Shown piece after piece: positions 35,060 through 43,320 of a stretch of 43,320 nucleotides of DNA; position 1 is the stretch's first letter, and every line of letters starts with the position of its first letter. Both the position numbers and the translations under genes were made by a program. Source of the stretch: CAYVAP01 sp964343195. GTDB taxonomy: Bacteria > Bacteroidota > Bacteroidia > J057. Below the pieces are notes generated by a model. That model was given only the letters and a program-made list of their open reading frames with translations, made no database searches and had not been told where the DNA came from. Location: NCBI GenBank assembly GCA_964343195.1, contig CAYFIR010000047.1, forward strand, positions 1 to 43,320, read 5' to 3'.

Positions 35060-37324
35060 TTACTTCGTAGGCGTTACGATTAGCTGCCCTGTCTCAAGAT
35101 CCAGTTCCAGCCGGGTTCGCTTCCATGTGGGATGTTCGACCAGTACGCGGGCGAGGGGTGCTACAACATTCACCTCGATGTAGCGCTGCAGCGGACGTGC
35201 TCCATACTTGATGTCAAACCCATTGGCCGCCACTGCTTTTTTGAGTCTTTCGGTAAATACCAGTTTCAGGCCACGCTGGGCAATCCCTTCCCGGGCTTCC
35301 AGTCGGGACAGCTCCAGATCCGAAATCTCCCGGATGACCTCCTCTTCCAACGGCCGGAAAGAAATCACCTGATCAAGGCGGTTGACAAATTCTGGTCGGA
35401 AAAAGGCTTTGATATCCGCGGCAAAGGTGTCCACCTGCTCGGGCTGAAAACCCAAAGATTGCCGTTGCTGGGCTCCGAGGTTCGTAGTCATGATGATGAT
35501 CGTATTCCGAAAATCGGCTATTCGGCCAAGTGCATCCATCAAAAGGCCTTCGTCCAGCACCATTAGCAGGGCATCAAAAACCATGGGATGCGCCTTCTCG
35601 ATTTCGTCAAACAGTACGACGCTAAAGGGCCGCTCACGAACCTGCTCAATAAGTTTGCCGCCTGAACCGATCAGGCGATAGATCTGGGCCGGATGTTGAA
35701 ATTCACTCATGTCGAGCCTCAGGAGGGGCCGCTGCTTTTGTCCCAACCCAAAGAAATAATCTGCCAGGGCCTGCGCGGTGGCGGTTTTTCCCACCCCCGT
35801 AGGCCCCGCAAACATCAGCGAAGCCAATGGTTTCTCGGGATCATTGAGGCCGGTTTTGAAGACCTGGATCAGCTTGATCAGTTGATCGATGACATGGTCC
35901 TGCCCCTTGATTCGCTGGGCAAAAAAAGCTTTAATCTCTTCGCCATGCAGGAGGATATCGTCTCGTATCAATGCCTCTGGCATCCCGCTCTGGGCCGCAA
36001 AAACCCTCAGCACATCTTCATTCTCAATTTTCTGCTGGTCAATTGTACTTTGGCTACAGCGAATCAGAAAGCGCATGAGCTTGCCTGGGAATCGTTCGTA
36101 GCGCACAAAGCGATCCATCAGATCATAGCTCAGCTTCAGGGCATCCTGGGTAAAAGTCCTGCTTTCCTTTTGCTCAAGTCCTTCGTTGAAGTAAGTGGCA
36201 AGGCGACGGGTTTGCTCTGGCTGCATCTCCGGGATCGTCACCAGCTTAAAAAGCTCCATCAGGCCAGGCAGTAGCCGCTGCATGCCGGCCAGCTGGGTTG
36301 GGGTTAGCTCCCCGATTATTCTCAGCTTTCCACTTTGTATGAGCGGCTTTATAAAAGCCCCCATGGAATCCTCTGGGCCTTCCCCTCCGGTTGTCACCAG
36401 CGCTGGCAGGTCCTCCAACCACAACCAGCCATTAGCGGTTTCCAGTTCCTCCACCAGGGTCTCGCAGGCTTCCTGCCATTCTCCCAGGTATTTGGCCCGA
36501 GAGATAATCCGCAGCGGAGTGGTTCGCCAGAATGTCCGGGCCTCCCAGGGCTTTAGCCCTTTATTGGCAAGGCTCATTTTCTTGATGACCTCTTCCCAAA
36601 TGGCACTTTTTCCCACGCCTTCCTTGCCTACGAGGACAATATTCTGAGCCTGAAATGTGAGTTCATGGACCACGGAGGATACAATATTCCCCCTCTCCCA
36701 GGCTGACTGTGGCTGAAAATAGGGGGAGGTACGCCGGGAAAGGGGCAACCTGTCTGCGGTTTGGGTCAGGTTGGCACCATATGACATTTCCAATTGTCCC
36801 GATTTCCGCTTTTGGGATTCGCCCGGCACCTTGACTTTAATTGTATCCAGCCATGGGGCGCCGTTCAGAAACAGCCGAGGAATATCTTCGGGAGAATAGC
36901 GGTTGAGTTCTTCCCGGGCAAAGTGTACTGCCAGGTTTTCGAAAGCACTGGCGTCGTAGTAATAGAAGCTGCGCTCCAACTCCGGAAAGTATGCCTCAAA
37001 GTATCCCTGATCATTAGGGCCATGCACGACATGGACCGTGACGGAAATAGGCTCGGGAAGGGGGAAAACCTTGTTATCTGCCTTGTACGCCGGGCGCACC
37101 TCCAGGGTAAAGGCTTTCAGGTAATAGGATTTGAGTTCCAGATAATAGATAGCCCCTTTTTTGAGTTTCCTGGGAATGAAAGACTGGAAACTGCTGCGAA
37201 GGCTTGCCTGGTCTCTTTCCACGAGGTGGTATGAGGTCCCCAGCAGGTTACCCAAACTGGAGTTGTTTCCAAGCGACCATCCAATGATGGGGTACTCAAC
37301 GATCTTCATAGAAATTCGGGGCAT
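35060..37324 (-). CDS. Divergent double-ring Clp-type AAA+ ATPase without the D2 pore loop
   Basis: A 754-residue protein with two AAA+ modules. Residues 1-225 form an unrecognised N-terminal domain with alternating beta-strands and no Clp-N repeats. D1: Walker A GKEGVGKS (233-240); pore-loop-1-like KYLGEW (278-283, aromatic Y279 kept); the Walker B position reads WLWLEDLP with E304-D305 where D-E is normal. D2: Walker A GPTGVGKT (507-514), Walker B VVLFDEIEKAH (D573/E574), NRLDQVISF, and sensor-2 GARPLQR (708-714). There is no M-domain coiled coil, unlike ClpB, and no visible ClpP-binding IGF loop. The D2 segment that should contain the G-Y-V-G aromatic pore loop reads RLIGSGGKLIE. A shorter start at 37309 (MKIVEYP) is possible. 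The role is probably remodelling, but the targets are unknown. Confidence 0.85.
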   Translation of the reverse strand: MPRISMKIVEYPIIGWSLGNNSSLGNLLGTSYHLVERDQASLRSSFQSFIPRKLKKGAIYYLELKSYYLKAFTLEVRPAYKADNKVFPLPEPISVTVHVVHGPNDQGYFEAYFPELERSFYYYDASAFENLAVHFAREELNRYSPEDIPRLFLNGAPWLDTIKVKVPGESQKRKSGQLEMSYGANLTQTADRLPLSRRTSPYFQPQSAWERGNIVSSVVHELTFQAQNIVLVGKEGVGKSAIWEEVIKKMSLANKGLKPWEARTFWRTTPLRIISRAKYLGEWQEACETLVEELETANGWLWLEDLPALVTTGGEGPEDSMGAFIKPLIQSGKLRIIGELTPTQLAGMQRLLPGLMELFKLVTIPEMQPEQTRRLATYFNEGLEQKESRTFTQDALKLSYDLMDRFVRYERFPGKLMRFLIRCSQSTIDQQKIENEDVLRVFAAQSGMPEALIRDDILLHGEEIKAFFAQRIKGQDHVIDQLIKLIQVFKTGLNDPEKPLASLMFAGPTGVGKTATAQALADYFFGLGQKQRPLLRLDMSEFQHPAQIYRLIGSGGKLIEQVRERPFSVVLFDEIEKAHPMVFDALLMVLDEGLLMDALGRIADFRNTIIIMTTNLGAQQRQSLGFQPEQVDTFAADIKAFFRPEFVNRLDQVISFRPLEEEVIREISDLELSRLEAREGIAQRGLKLVFTERLKKAVAANGFDIKYGARPLQRYIEVNVVAPLARVLVEHPTWKRTRLELDLETGQLIVTPTK

Positions 37325-37412
37325 TTGGTTGTGAACAATGAAGTTAAGGCAATTTTTTCAGTTCCAAATGCCTACAATCTTCCTTTCGACACCAAACTTT
37401 GAGGAAAGTGCT

Positions 37413-37420
37413 TAAATTTG
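37413..37420 (+). promoter_or_regulatory. Candidate -7 box of the glycosyltransferase gene
   Basis: TAAATTTG matches TAnnTTTG exactly and ends nine bases before the ATG at 37430. No clear -33 TTTG is visible at the expected distance. If used, the transcript would have almost no leader. Confidence 0.35.
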
Positions 37421-37429
37421 CCGGCTGTT

Positions 37430-39043
37430 ATGCCTCGAATAGAAGCTCCCAAATGGTCTCAACAGGCGCTGGTCTGGCTGGTTTTTGCCGGCCTGATCTA
37501 CTTCCCGCTATTTCTGCATCTGGACGTCAATCCCGTTAAAGCCTGGGATGAAGCGCTTTTTGCCCTTCGGGCCTACAGCCTGAGTTACTATGGTGAGTAT
37601 CTCTGCGAATTTGCAGACCTGCCAGGTGCCGAACCAGCCCCCAATACCAAGCCACCACTGATCAGCCTGTTTCAGGCGGCACTATTCCGCCTCATAGGAT
37701 ACAACTCCCTGGCTATGAGGCTCCCCATTGCGTTGAGCGGTGTGGTGATCGTATTGGCCATGGTCTGGTTGAGCAAGCTTCAAACTGGAGAATATGTCTG
37801 GGGCCGATGGTCCGGGCTGGTACTGGTCACCACCGCGGGGTTCATCCACGAGCATGTGGCTCGCACTGGGGACCACGACGTTCCCATCGCCATGTTCAAC
37901 CTCCTGACCATGCTAGGGGCGTACCTCTACACCGAGGAAGCGCCCGACAGGAGCCGGGGTGTCTGGCTGATGGCCCTGGCCTGGCTGGGTGGATGGCTGA
38001 CCAAGGGAAGCCTGGCTTTGCTGTTTGTGCCAGCTATCGGACTCTATATACTTTTTCGCAAAAAACTCATCCCTCTCCTTAAAGACCGACAGGCCTGGAT
38101 GGCTCTTGGGGTGGTGGTTCTGGGTCTTGCCCTCTATGCCTTCTACCAGGAATATTCCTGCCCTGGCTACCTCGACCGGAGTAACCGGTATGAGGGAATG
38201 GGCCGACTGACCAAGTCCCTCGGTGGCCACCGACATCCCTGGTTTTTCTACCTGCAAACCTGGTGGGAGTGGAAACTCACCGATTGGCTGGTCTGGCTTA
38301 TTCCGGCCTTTTTACTTCCATTTATCCCCTCCCTGAAAAGCTATCGCAACCTGCTCCTGCTCATCTGGGGATGCGCTATTTCAGGGACTGCTGTCATATC
38401 CTACAGCGGAACGAAGCTATTGTGGTATGATGCTTCCATCCTGCCATTAATCGCCCTTCTGGTCGGTTTCAGCCTAATGGCCCTGCACAAGGGGCTACAA
38501 TCCCTGCTGAAGGCAGAAGCTTTCTGGCAACAAACGCTGATTGTGGCTGCACTTTGGCTGACCCTCTTTGCCCTTCCCTACCAAAAAATCATGGACAAGG
38601 TTTATCAGCCTCAGGATCGCATGTACGTGGATGAGCGGCACCCATTTCTGCTGGAACGATTGGAGAAGTATTATCCCAACGAACGCGAATTTGCTATCCT
38701 CCAGACCTACCGAAGTAACCATGTGTTGTTTTACCGATATGTGTACAATCACCACAAAGGCTTTACCATCTCACGGTACCGGGAACTGGAAGAGATCAAA
38801 CTGGGGGACAAAGTGATGATCTGCCAACCGGATGCAGACGACTATTTCCGGCGGTATTTCCAGTATTTTCCCATAGCAGAGTACGAAAACTGTACTTACT
38901 ATCGGGTCGATGGCTACACAGAAGCGGGGCTGGAGAACCTGGATCTGGAGGTGAGATTCCTGCAGGAATTTGGACTGCCCGCCGATAGCGTACTTCAGGA
39001 TAGCCTACTCCGGCATCAACTTCTGAATCCGATTAGAGATTGA
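37430..39043 (+). CDS. ArnT-like glycosyltransferase (GT39/GT83 family)
   Basis: A polytopic membrane glycosyltransferase of 537 residues. I use the ATG at 37430 in place of the TTG at 37418. The first periplasmic loop has KAWDEALFALRAY (an early Asp-Glu, like the D-E of the GT-C fold) and NTKPPLISLFQAALFRLIGYNSLAMRLP. About ten to twelve hydrophobic segments follow. ArnT/PMT-type enzymes move sugars from polyprenyl-phosphate donors to lipid A, glycoprotein or other acceptors on the periplasmic side. The C-terminal soluble domain (about 390-537) resembles the periplasmic domain of these enzymes. Neither donor nor acceptor can be fixed, and the GH106-like gene downstream is separated by 151 bases. 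Confidence 0.85.
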   Translation: MPRIEAPKWSQQALVWLVFAGLIYFPLFLHLDVNPVKAWDEALFALRAYSLSYYGEYLCEFADLPGAEPAPNTKPPLISLFQAALFRLIGYNSLAMRLPIALSGVVIVLAMVWLSKLQTGEYVWGRWSGLVLVTTAGFIHEHVARTGDHDVPIAMFNLLTMLGAYLYTEEAPDRSRGVWLMALAWLGGWLTKGSLALLFVPAIGLYILFRKKLIPLLKDRQAWMALGVVVLGLALYAFYQEYSCPGYLDRSNRYEGMGRLTKSLGGHRHPWFFYLQTWWEWKLTDWLVWLIPAFLLPFIPSLKSYRNLLLLIWGCAISGTAVISYSGTKLLWYDASILPLIALLVGFSLMALHKGLQSLLKAEAFWQQTLIVAALWLTLFALPYQKIMDKVYQPQDRMYVDERHPFLLERLEKYYPNEREFAILQTYRSNHVLFYRYVYNHHKGFTISRYRELEEIKLGDKVMICQPDADDYFRRYFQYFPIAEYENCTYYRVDGYTEAGLENLDLEVRFLQEFGLPADSVLQDSLLRHQLLNPIRD

Positions 39044-39055
39044 TTCACCTTTTTG

Positions 39056-39063
39056 TAATTTTG
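39056..39063 (+). promoter_or_regulatory. Possible -7 box upstream of the GH106-like gene
   Basis: TAATTTTG fits TAnnTTTG exactly, 131 bases before the ATG, in the gap between the two genes. The -33 element is not clear. Confidence 0.25.
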
Positions 39064-39194
39064 CCTCTGACCAAACGTTTCTAAATGCTCCGGGGTTACA
39101 GTTTGCTTCAGGTCAGGTGGAAGCGGTGGATTACAACAAATCCAAATATCAGGCCTCCTGTTCTGAACTCTGAACCAACGACATCCATGCCTGC

Positions 39195-42100
39195 ATGAAT
39201 ATTCGCGCGATCAGATTTATTGCCTTTGCGACCCTTTGCGTCCTGGTGGTGCTGGGAGCCATGCTGGCTAACCACTGGTTCGCTATAAATCAGAGGCTTC
39301 AGGATCCAGCTATGAGGGGGAGCAGCGTAGCAGGAATTACTCCATTGGATTCAACGCAGGCCACAGTCCCTTCCGCATTCACTCAGCCTAAAGAAAGTAC
39401 CTTTAACCCGGCACATTTTCAGGACCCTCCACTGGCATACCGCCCATGGATTCGTTGGTGGTGGCCTACCCCAAATCCGGAGCGAAAGATAATTCAAACC
39501 GGACTACAGCAAATCCTGGACTGGGGCCTTGGTGGAGCCACCATTGAAATTACGGCGCAGGGCCTCGCCCCTGAGGATCGGCTACGCTGGAGCCATCAGC
39601 AGCTTACCCCGGGGAACAATGAATTAGGCAGAACCTGGGAACTGCTTGGCCGCGAAGCATTCAAAAGGGGCCTTCAACTGGATTGGACACCGGCTCACGG
39701 CTGGCCCCTGGGCATGAGCAACCTCCCTGCGAGTCAGCAGCTCCAGACCCTGACATTTGGCGAGACTTACGTACTCGGCGGTAAAACCATTGACATTTCG
39801 CCGCCGGCCCCTACCCTACCCGCTTCCTACCTCTTTTCATCCTGGATGGAGCAAAGTCACTTTGACCAGGAGCACCCTGTCAGTTGGTTGCCTGATTCGG
39901 CCCACCTTCTTGCGCTCTTTGCCGCCCGCATCAGCGACCATCAACGAAACTCATTGCCATTTGTCCTGACCGATCACCTTGATTTTTTCCCGGATTCTAT
40001 TTTTCAGATCGACAGCTATCTGGATGAGGCTGGGCGTATCCATTGGGATGCTCCGCCGGGCTACTGGGAGATTCTGGCAATCTACGAACAGCCTGCCGGG
40101 CAGCATCCCCTATTCGGGCTGAGTGGAGCAGCAGACTGGGTTCCCAATGCCCTGGATGGCGACCTGCTCACGCAACAATTGAAGGCAGAAACGAGGCATT
40201 TTACTTCAGATACCACCGATGGGGCCACTACCTGGCGGAACCTCAACCTCCCCTCCCCTGCCTATTTCACTGAGTGGATTTTTGATCAGAAGCTATCCCT
40301 GGAATTTTCCAAACACCGGGGGTATAACCTCACTCCATGGCTCCCGGTGCTCTCCATTCCGGGAGCAGATCACGCCCTGTTTAACCATTTCCAGTTGGAG
40401 CGAAAAGCTTCCTACCAAATCGGAGAGGCCGATGACCGGGTACGGAATGATTTCTGGCTGACTCGTTCGGATTATCTGCTGGACTCGGTCCAGCCACGCC
40501 TGACTTCCCTGGCTCAAGAGCAGGGATTGGGACTTAGAGAGCATCCTTTTGGTGCACACATGGACCTGATCAGAGCCGCAGGACAATCACAGCTCCCCAG
40601 TGTTTCACAAAGTTACATGGGCCAATCGCTGGGCTACCAGCGACAGGTGATCAGCGGAGCATGGCTCTATCAGCGTCCCCTGGTAACTGCGGAAGTACTA
40701 AACCTGCCAGGTGAGGCGGGTAGCCAAACGGTCTCCAGCGTGCTGAGCCTTAGCAGAAATGCCTTTCTTGCCGGAGCCAATCAGGTAGAATGGCAGGGGT
40801 GGGCCATGGGTCAGGATTTATCCGGGCAATATGCAGATGAGGGCTGGCATCCCGGCGCATCTCCATACTTTGAGGCAGGGGTCTATGGTGGACAGTGGTT
40901 CAATAAATCTTTGGCAGGTAAATATGCCTCACTTATCAACCGGGAAGTCAGCCGCATGCAATACACCATGCAGCTAGGAAGCCCTGCTGTAGATCTGTAC
41001 GTCTATTATCCGTTCCTGGGATTTCCCCAGGGCGATTTCATTGAAAACAGCCAGTACTTCCCACCGCCCTACTTTCTAGACAAATGGCTCAAATGGGCCA
41101 GTCCGACCTCCGACCCACGACACGCATGGCTGAATCAGGTCCAACCGGCTCTGGAAATGCTTGAAGGATTAGGATATACCTGGGCATGGATCAATGACGA
41201 TTGGATTCAGCAGGCGTCGCTGACTGGTCCTGCACTGGTCAGAGATAGTCTTTTAGTGGATGAAATTTTGTTGGTGGATGCACCACAAATGCCACTGAGG
41301 ACACTGGATCAATTGATTGGCCTCCACCGATCGGGCGGCAAAGTCATTGCCTATGGGCAGGTTCCAAAGCGGGTCCCCGGCTACCTGAACCACAAAGACC
41401 AGGACTCGGTGTTGCAAATCCTGATTCGGGAACTGACCTCAGCAGTCCCCATATCCACCACGGAGGACCTGCGCAATGCCCTGATCAGCCGTCCTCCAGC
41501 TCAACCCGTTGGATACACCGGCTACTTTCCCTTTCTACGTCACATGAGGCGAAGCCTTGCCGATGGGTCACAACTCGTCTTACTGTCCAATACCCAGGAT
41601 CAGGATCGGTATTTTGAACTGGATATTTCCGAAGAGTATGAGGCTATTTACTGGCTTTCGCCACGTACAGGTCTTATTTCCGTTGCCACTACGACAGAAA
41701 ACAGGCGTCTTCCAGGCTACCTTGGCCCCCTGGATTACAGGATTCTGTATTGTGCCAAAGAGGAAAGGCTCCCCGACAGTGTTGTAACCCCACGAACTCT
41801 CCTGGATCGCGGATACATGGGCGAGGAGCGCGTTGGTGAGCGCCAAATTACCAACTGGCAGTTCATTGCCGTTGGAGGGCAGGATACCTTTCGGCGAATG
41901 GATACCACGCTGTTTGACTGGCAGGAACAACCCAATCTGGCCTTTAACGCCACAGAGGGGCTGTACACCACCAATATTTCTTTAGGAGACACCATCCCCA
42001 ATCGAGCCTATATTCTTGACCTGGGGAAGGTCGAAGGCGTAGCTGAGGTGATAGTCAACACCCAGCATATTGAGACCCTGTTGTCTGCTCCATATCGCGT

Positions 42101-42299
42101 GGACCTTACCGATTTTTTGAACCCAGGAACCAATACCCTTGAGATCTGGCTAGCCGTTCCCCATCGAAACATCTCAGTAGGCAAGGCACTGCAGGGTACT
42201 CCTGGATATTCTCCATATCGTGAGCTGCCGATGGTTCCCAACGGATTGCTGGGACCGGTCCGCATGCTGGAGATCAACCTGAGGGATAGCCTGCCCTAA
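39195..42299 (+). CDS. GH106-like glycoside hydrolase (alpha-L-rhamnosidase family)
   Basis: A 1034-residue protein with an N-terminal membrane anchor or signal (IRFIAFATLCVLVVLGAMLA, residues 6-25). The domain begins at FQDPPLAYRPWIRWWWP (75-91) and ILDWGLGGATIEITAQG, as in glycoside hydrolases of family 106 and relatives. A long alpha/beta region follows, with LREHPFGAHMD and TAEVLNLPGEAG segments near 460-520. The C-terminal part (about 920-1020) looks like a beta-sandwich, with LDLGKVEGVAEVIVN and YRVDLTDFLNPGTNTLEI, resembling GH2-type sugar-binding domains. Family GH106 enzymes cleave terminal alpha-L-rhamnose from plant or microbial polysaccharides in the periplasm. The substrate here is not fixed. 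Confidence 0.82.
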   Translation: MNIRAIRFIAFATLCVLVVLGAMLANHWFAINQRLQDPAMRGSSVAGITPLDSTQATVPSAFTQPKESTFNPAHFQDPPLAYRPWIRWWWPTPNPERKIIQTGLQQILDWGLGGATIEITAQGLAPEDRLRWSHQQLTPGNNELGRTWELLGREAFKRGLQLDWTPAHGWPLGMSNLPASQQLQTLTFGETYVLGGKTIDISPPAPTLPASYLFSSWMEQSHFDQEHPVSWLPDSAHLLALFAARISDHQRNSLPFVLTDHLDFFPDSIFQIDSYLDEAGRIHWDAPPGYWEILAIYEQPAGQHPLFGLSGAADWVPNALDGDLLTQQLKAETRHFTSDTTDGATTWRNLNLPSPAYFTEWIFDQKLSLEFSKHRGYNLTPWLPVLSIPGADHALFNHFQLERKASYQIGEADDRVRNDFWLTRSDYLLDSVQPRLTSLAQEQGLGLREHPFGAHMDLIRAAGQSQLPSVSQSYMGQSLGYQRQVISGAWLYQRPLVTAEVLNLPGEAGSQTVSSVLSLSRNAFLAGANQVEWQGWAMGQDLSGQYADEGWHPGASPYFEAGVYGGQWFNKSLAGKYASLINREVSRMQYTMQLGSPAVDLYVYYPFLGFPQGDFIENSQYFPPPYFLDKWLKWASPTSDPRHAWLNQVQPALEMLEGLGYTWAWINDDWIQQASLTGPALVRDSLLVDEILLVDAPQMPLRTLDQLIGLHRSGGKVIAYGQVPKRVPGYLNHKDQDSVLQILIRELTSAVPISTTEDLRNALISRPPAQPVGYTGYFPFLRHMRRSLADGSQLVLLSNTQDQDRYFELDISEEYEAIYWLSPRTGLISVATTTENRRLPGYLGPLDYRILYCAKEERLPDSVVTPRTLLDRGYMGEERVGERQITNWQFIAVGGQDTFRRMDTTLFDWQEQPNLAFNATEGLYTTNISLGDTIPNRAYILDLGKVEGVAEVIVNTQHIETLLSAPYRVDLTDFLNPGTNTLEIWLAVPHRNISVGKALQGTPGYSPYRELPMVPNGLLGPVRMLEINLRDSLP

Positions 42300-42381
42300 C
42301 CTTTTGGCAATGCTGGGGTATAAAACAGGGGAAATAGGTCAAAAAAATCCAGTCCACAGTAGATTTGACCGCTTCTTTCTG

Positions 42382-42412
42382 TTGTGAAATCCCCCCAATA
42401 CCCCTACTTTTA
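42382..42412 (+). promoter_or_regulatory. Candidate tRNA-Leu promoter
   Basis: TTG (42382-42384), a 20-base spacer and TACTTTTA (42405-42412), a one-mismatch TAnnTTTG, lie 18 bases before the tRNA. The spacing equals that of the tRNA-Gly promoter candidate. Confidence 0.35.
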
Positions 42413-42430
42413 CGCGCTCAAACCATCCAT

Positions 42431-42516
42431 GCCCGAGTGGTGGAATTGGTAGACACGAAGGACTTAAAATCCTTTGGGCAGAAATGTCCGTGCCGGTTCG
42501 AGTCCGGCCTCGGGTA
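42431..42516 (+). tRNA. tRNA-Leu (anticodon TAA)
   Basis: An 86-nt class II tRNA. The acceptor GCCCGAG pairs with CTCGGGT (G1-U72, as in E. coli tRNA-Leu). The anticodon stem AAGGA/TCCTT holds loop CTTAAAA (anticodon TAA), and a long variable arm lies around GGGCAGAAATGTCC. The T-arm is GCCGG TTCGAGT CCGGC. A73 is followed by CAC, so CCA is not encoded. Confidence 0.95.
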
Positions 42517-42520
42517 CACA

Positions 42521-42548
42521 TCCCACCAATTGGTGGGATTTTTTATTT
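42521..42548 (+). terminator. Terminator of tRNA-Leu
   Basis: The perfect palindrome TCCCACCAATTGGTGGGA (42521-42538) is followed by a TTTTTTATTT tract. The cutC ATG follows only four bases after the tract. Confidence 0.85.
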
Positions 42549-42551
42549 GCT

Positions 42552-43178
42552 ATGCCCATATCCTACCTCCGAGAAGCCTGCCTGGAAACCCTTCAGGATT
42601 GCATCCATGCCGAGCAGCAGGGTGCCGACCGCATCGAGCTATGCAGCCGATTGGACCTTGACGGCCTGAGTCCCGCTGTGGAGCTAACCCAAGAAGTGCT
42701 GAAAAGCGTTTCCATCCCGGTGAGGGCCATGGTGCGGCCACGTGAGGGGGACTTCGTGTATTCTGCTGCGGAAATTCAGCAAATGGAAGCCGAAATAGAT
42801 CGATTCAAAGCCCTCGGCGTGGAAGGAATCGTCCTCGGAGTCTTGACGTCAGCGGGACACATCGACCTGTCTCTGCTGAAGGATTTCATCGAGCGTGCCC
42901 GTCCGCTTAAAGTGACCTTTCACCGTGCCATAGAGCAGACTCCTGACCTGATAGACGCCATCAAATTGCTGGTACAGGAAACCAGCATTGACAGCATCCT
43001 CACTTCCGGCGGTGCCTCCCATGCTTCGGAAAATGTGGCGCTATTGGCTCAGGCCATTGAGGCCGCCCAGAACCGCGAACTGATCGTCTGCGGCAAGGTT
43101 ACCCATGAGAACTTGCCGGAACTTCACCGGCAACTCGGTGCCAGTGCTTATCATGGGAAGCAGGTTGTGAAGGTATGA
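42552..43178 (+). CDS. cutC: CutC family protein
   Basis: A TIM-barrel protein of 208 residues. I start at the ATG at 42552 (MPISYLREACLETLQDC), because the upstream frame start at 42474 lies inside the tRNA gene and adds nonsense residues. Family landmarks are AEQQGADRIELCS, VRAMVRPREGDFVYS, IVLGVLT, PLKVTFHRAIEQT and SILTSGGASHAS. It is somewhat shorter than typical CutC (240-250), lacking part of the last barrel turn after ELIVCGKVTHENL, but the core is whole. CutC has been linked to copper handling in E. coli, though its actual activity is unsettled. It sits immediately behind the tRNA-Leu terminator. Confidence 0.88.
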   Translation: MPISYLREACLETLQDCIHAEQQGADRIELCSRLDLDGLSPAVELTQEVLKSVSIPVRAMVRPREGDFVYSAAEIQQMEAEIDRFKALGVEGIVLGVLTSAGHIDLSLLKDFIERARPLKVTFHRAIEQTPDLIDAIKLLVQETSIDSILTSGGASHASENVALLAQAIEAAQNRELIVCGKVTHENLPELHRQLGASAYHGKQVVKV

Positions 43179-43265
43179 CGGGATGCAAGGTGATTCGAAA
43201 CTCCGTACCAAAGCTTGCGCCTTATACCTCATGCGAATCAAGGGTTCACCGCTGTAGCACGTCGC

Positions 43266-43319
43266 AGAGGCGACCCGCAGGTTCGCCTAGCGTATCAGGC
43301 GAACCTGCGGGTCGCCTCT
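43266..43319. repeat. Perfect 23-bp inverted repeat at the window end
   Basis: The two arms at 43266-43288 and 43297-43319 are exactly complementary and enclose the eight-base loop AGCGTATC. The stem is very G+C rich (AGAGGCGACCCGCAGG at its outer part). It has no T-tract visible before the window ends. It may be a REP-like element or the cutC terminator. Confidence 0.7.
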
Positions 43320-43320
43320 A

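Overview
The window (about 43 kb, roughly 50% G+C) looks like a chromosomal segment of a Bacteroidota bacterium. The evidence is a SusC/SusD outer-membrane pair, secreted proteins with type IX secretion (T9SS) C-terminal domains, GEVED and lamin-tail-like surface domains, LytS/LytTR-type signalling, GTG/ATG starts with weak Shine-Dalgarno sequences, and promoter-like TAnnTTTG (-7) boxes. Long palindromic intergenic elements are frequent. A Saprospiria-like lineage is my inference from the gene style and repeats, not something proven here.

Layout. 1-131: tail of a protein with 25-residue repeats, cut by the window edge. 169-2840 (minus): HerA-like ATPase and PrsW-like membrane protease, separated by a repeat-rich gap. 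3558-7783 (plus): KamA-family radical SAM enzyme, TauE/SafE transporter and a GEVED surface protein. 7879-11606: YhdH/AcuI-type reductase, small secreted protein, CIA30 protein, an amidohydrolase-fold protein that has lost its metal ligands, and a decayed SBBP/T9SS gene, followed by palindromic intergenic repeats. 12109-14838: ankyrin protein, two identical tRNA-Gly(GCC) genes and a GMC oxidoreductase. 15023-19045 (minus): giant T9SS-exported adhesin-like protein.

19306-31317 is a long minus-strand run. In transcription order it holds a MarR regulator, SusC (broken by one in-frame TGA), a palindromic MITE-like insertion, SusD, a BCCT transporter overlapping a double universal stress protein, a LytS-type kinase, a LytTR regulator and a GH15 glycosidase. 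The last five are tightly packed and probably form one operon combining osmolyte uptake, stress sensing and alpha-glucan or trehalose metabolism. A dyad in the susC promoter is a candidate operator for the MarR protein.

31907-37324: a small secreted protein, then a minus-strand set with short gaps: a divergent double-ring Clp-type ATPase, a PIF1-like helicase with a C-terminal helix-turn-helix, and a DinB-fold protein. The Clp-like protein has a unique N-terminal domain, a swapped first Walker B and no aromatic pore loop in its second ring. This is the most unusual item in the window. 37430-42299 (plus): ArnT-like glycosyltransferase and a GH106-like glycoside hydrolase. 42431-43178: tRNA-Leu(TAA), its terminator and cutC. 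The window ends in a 54-nt perfect hairpin.
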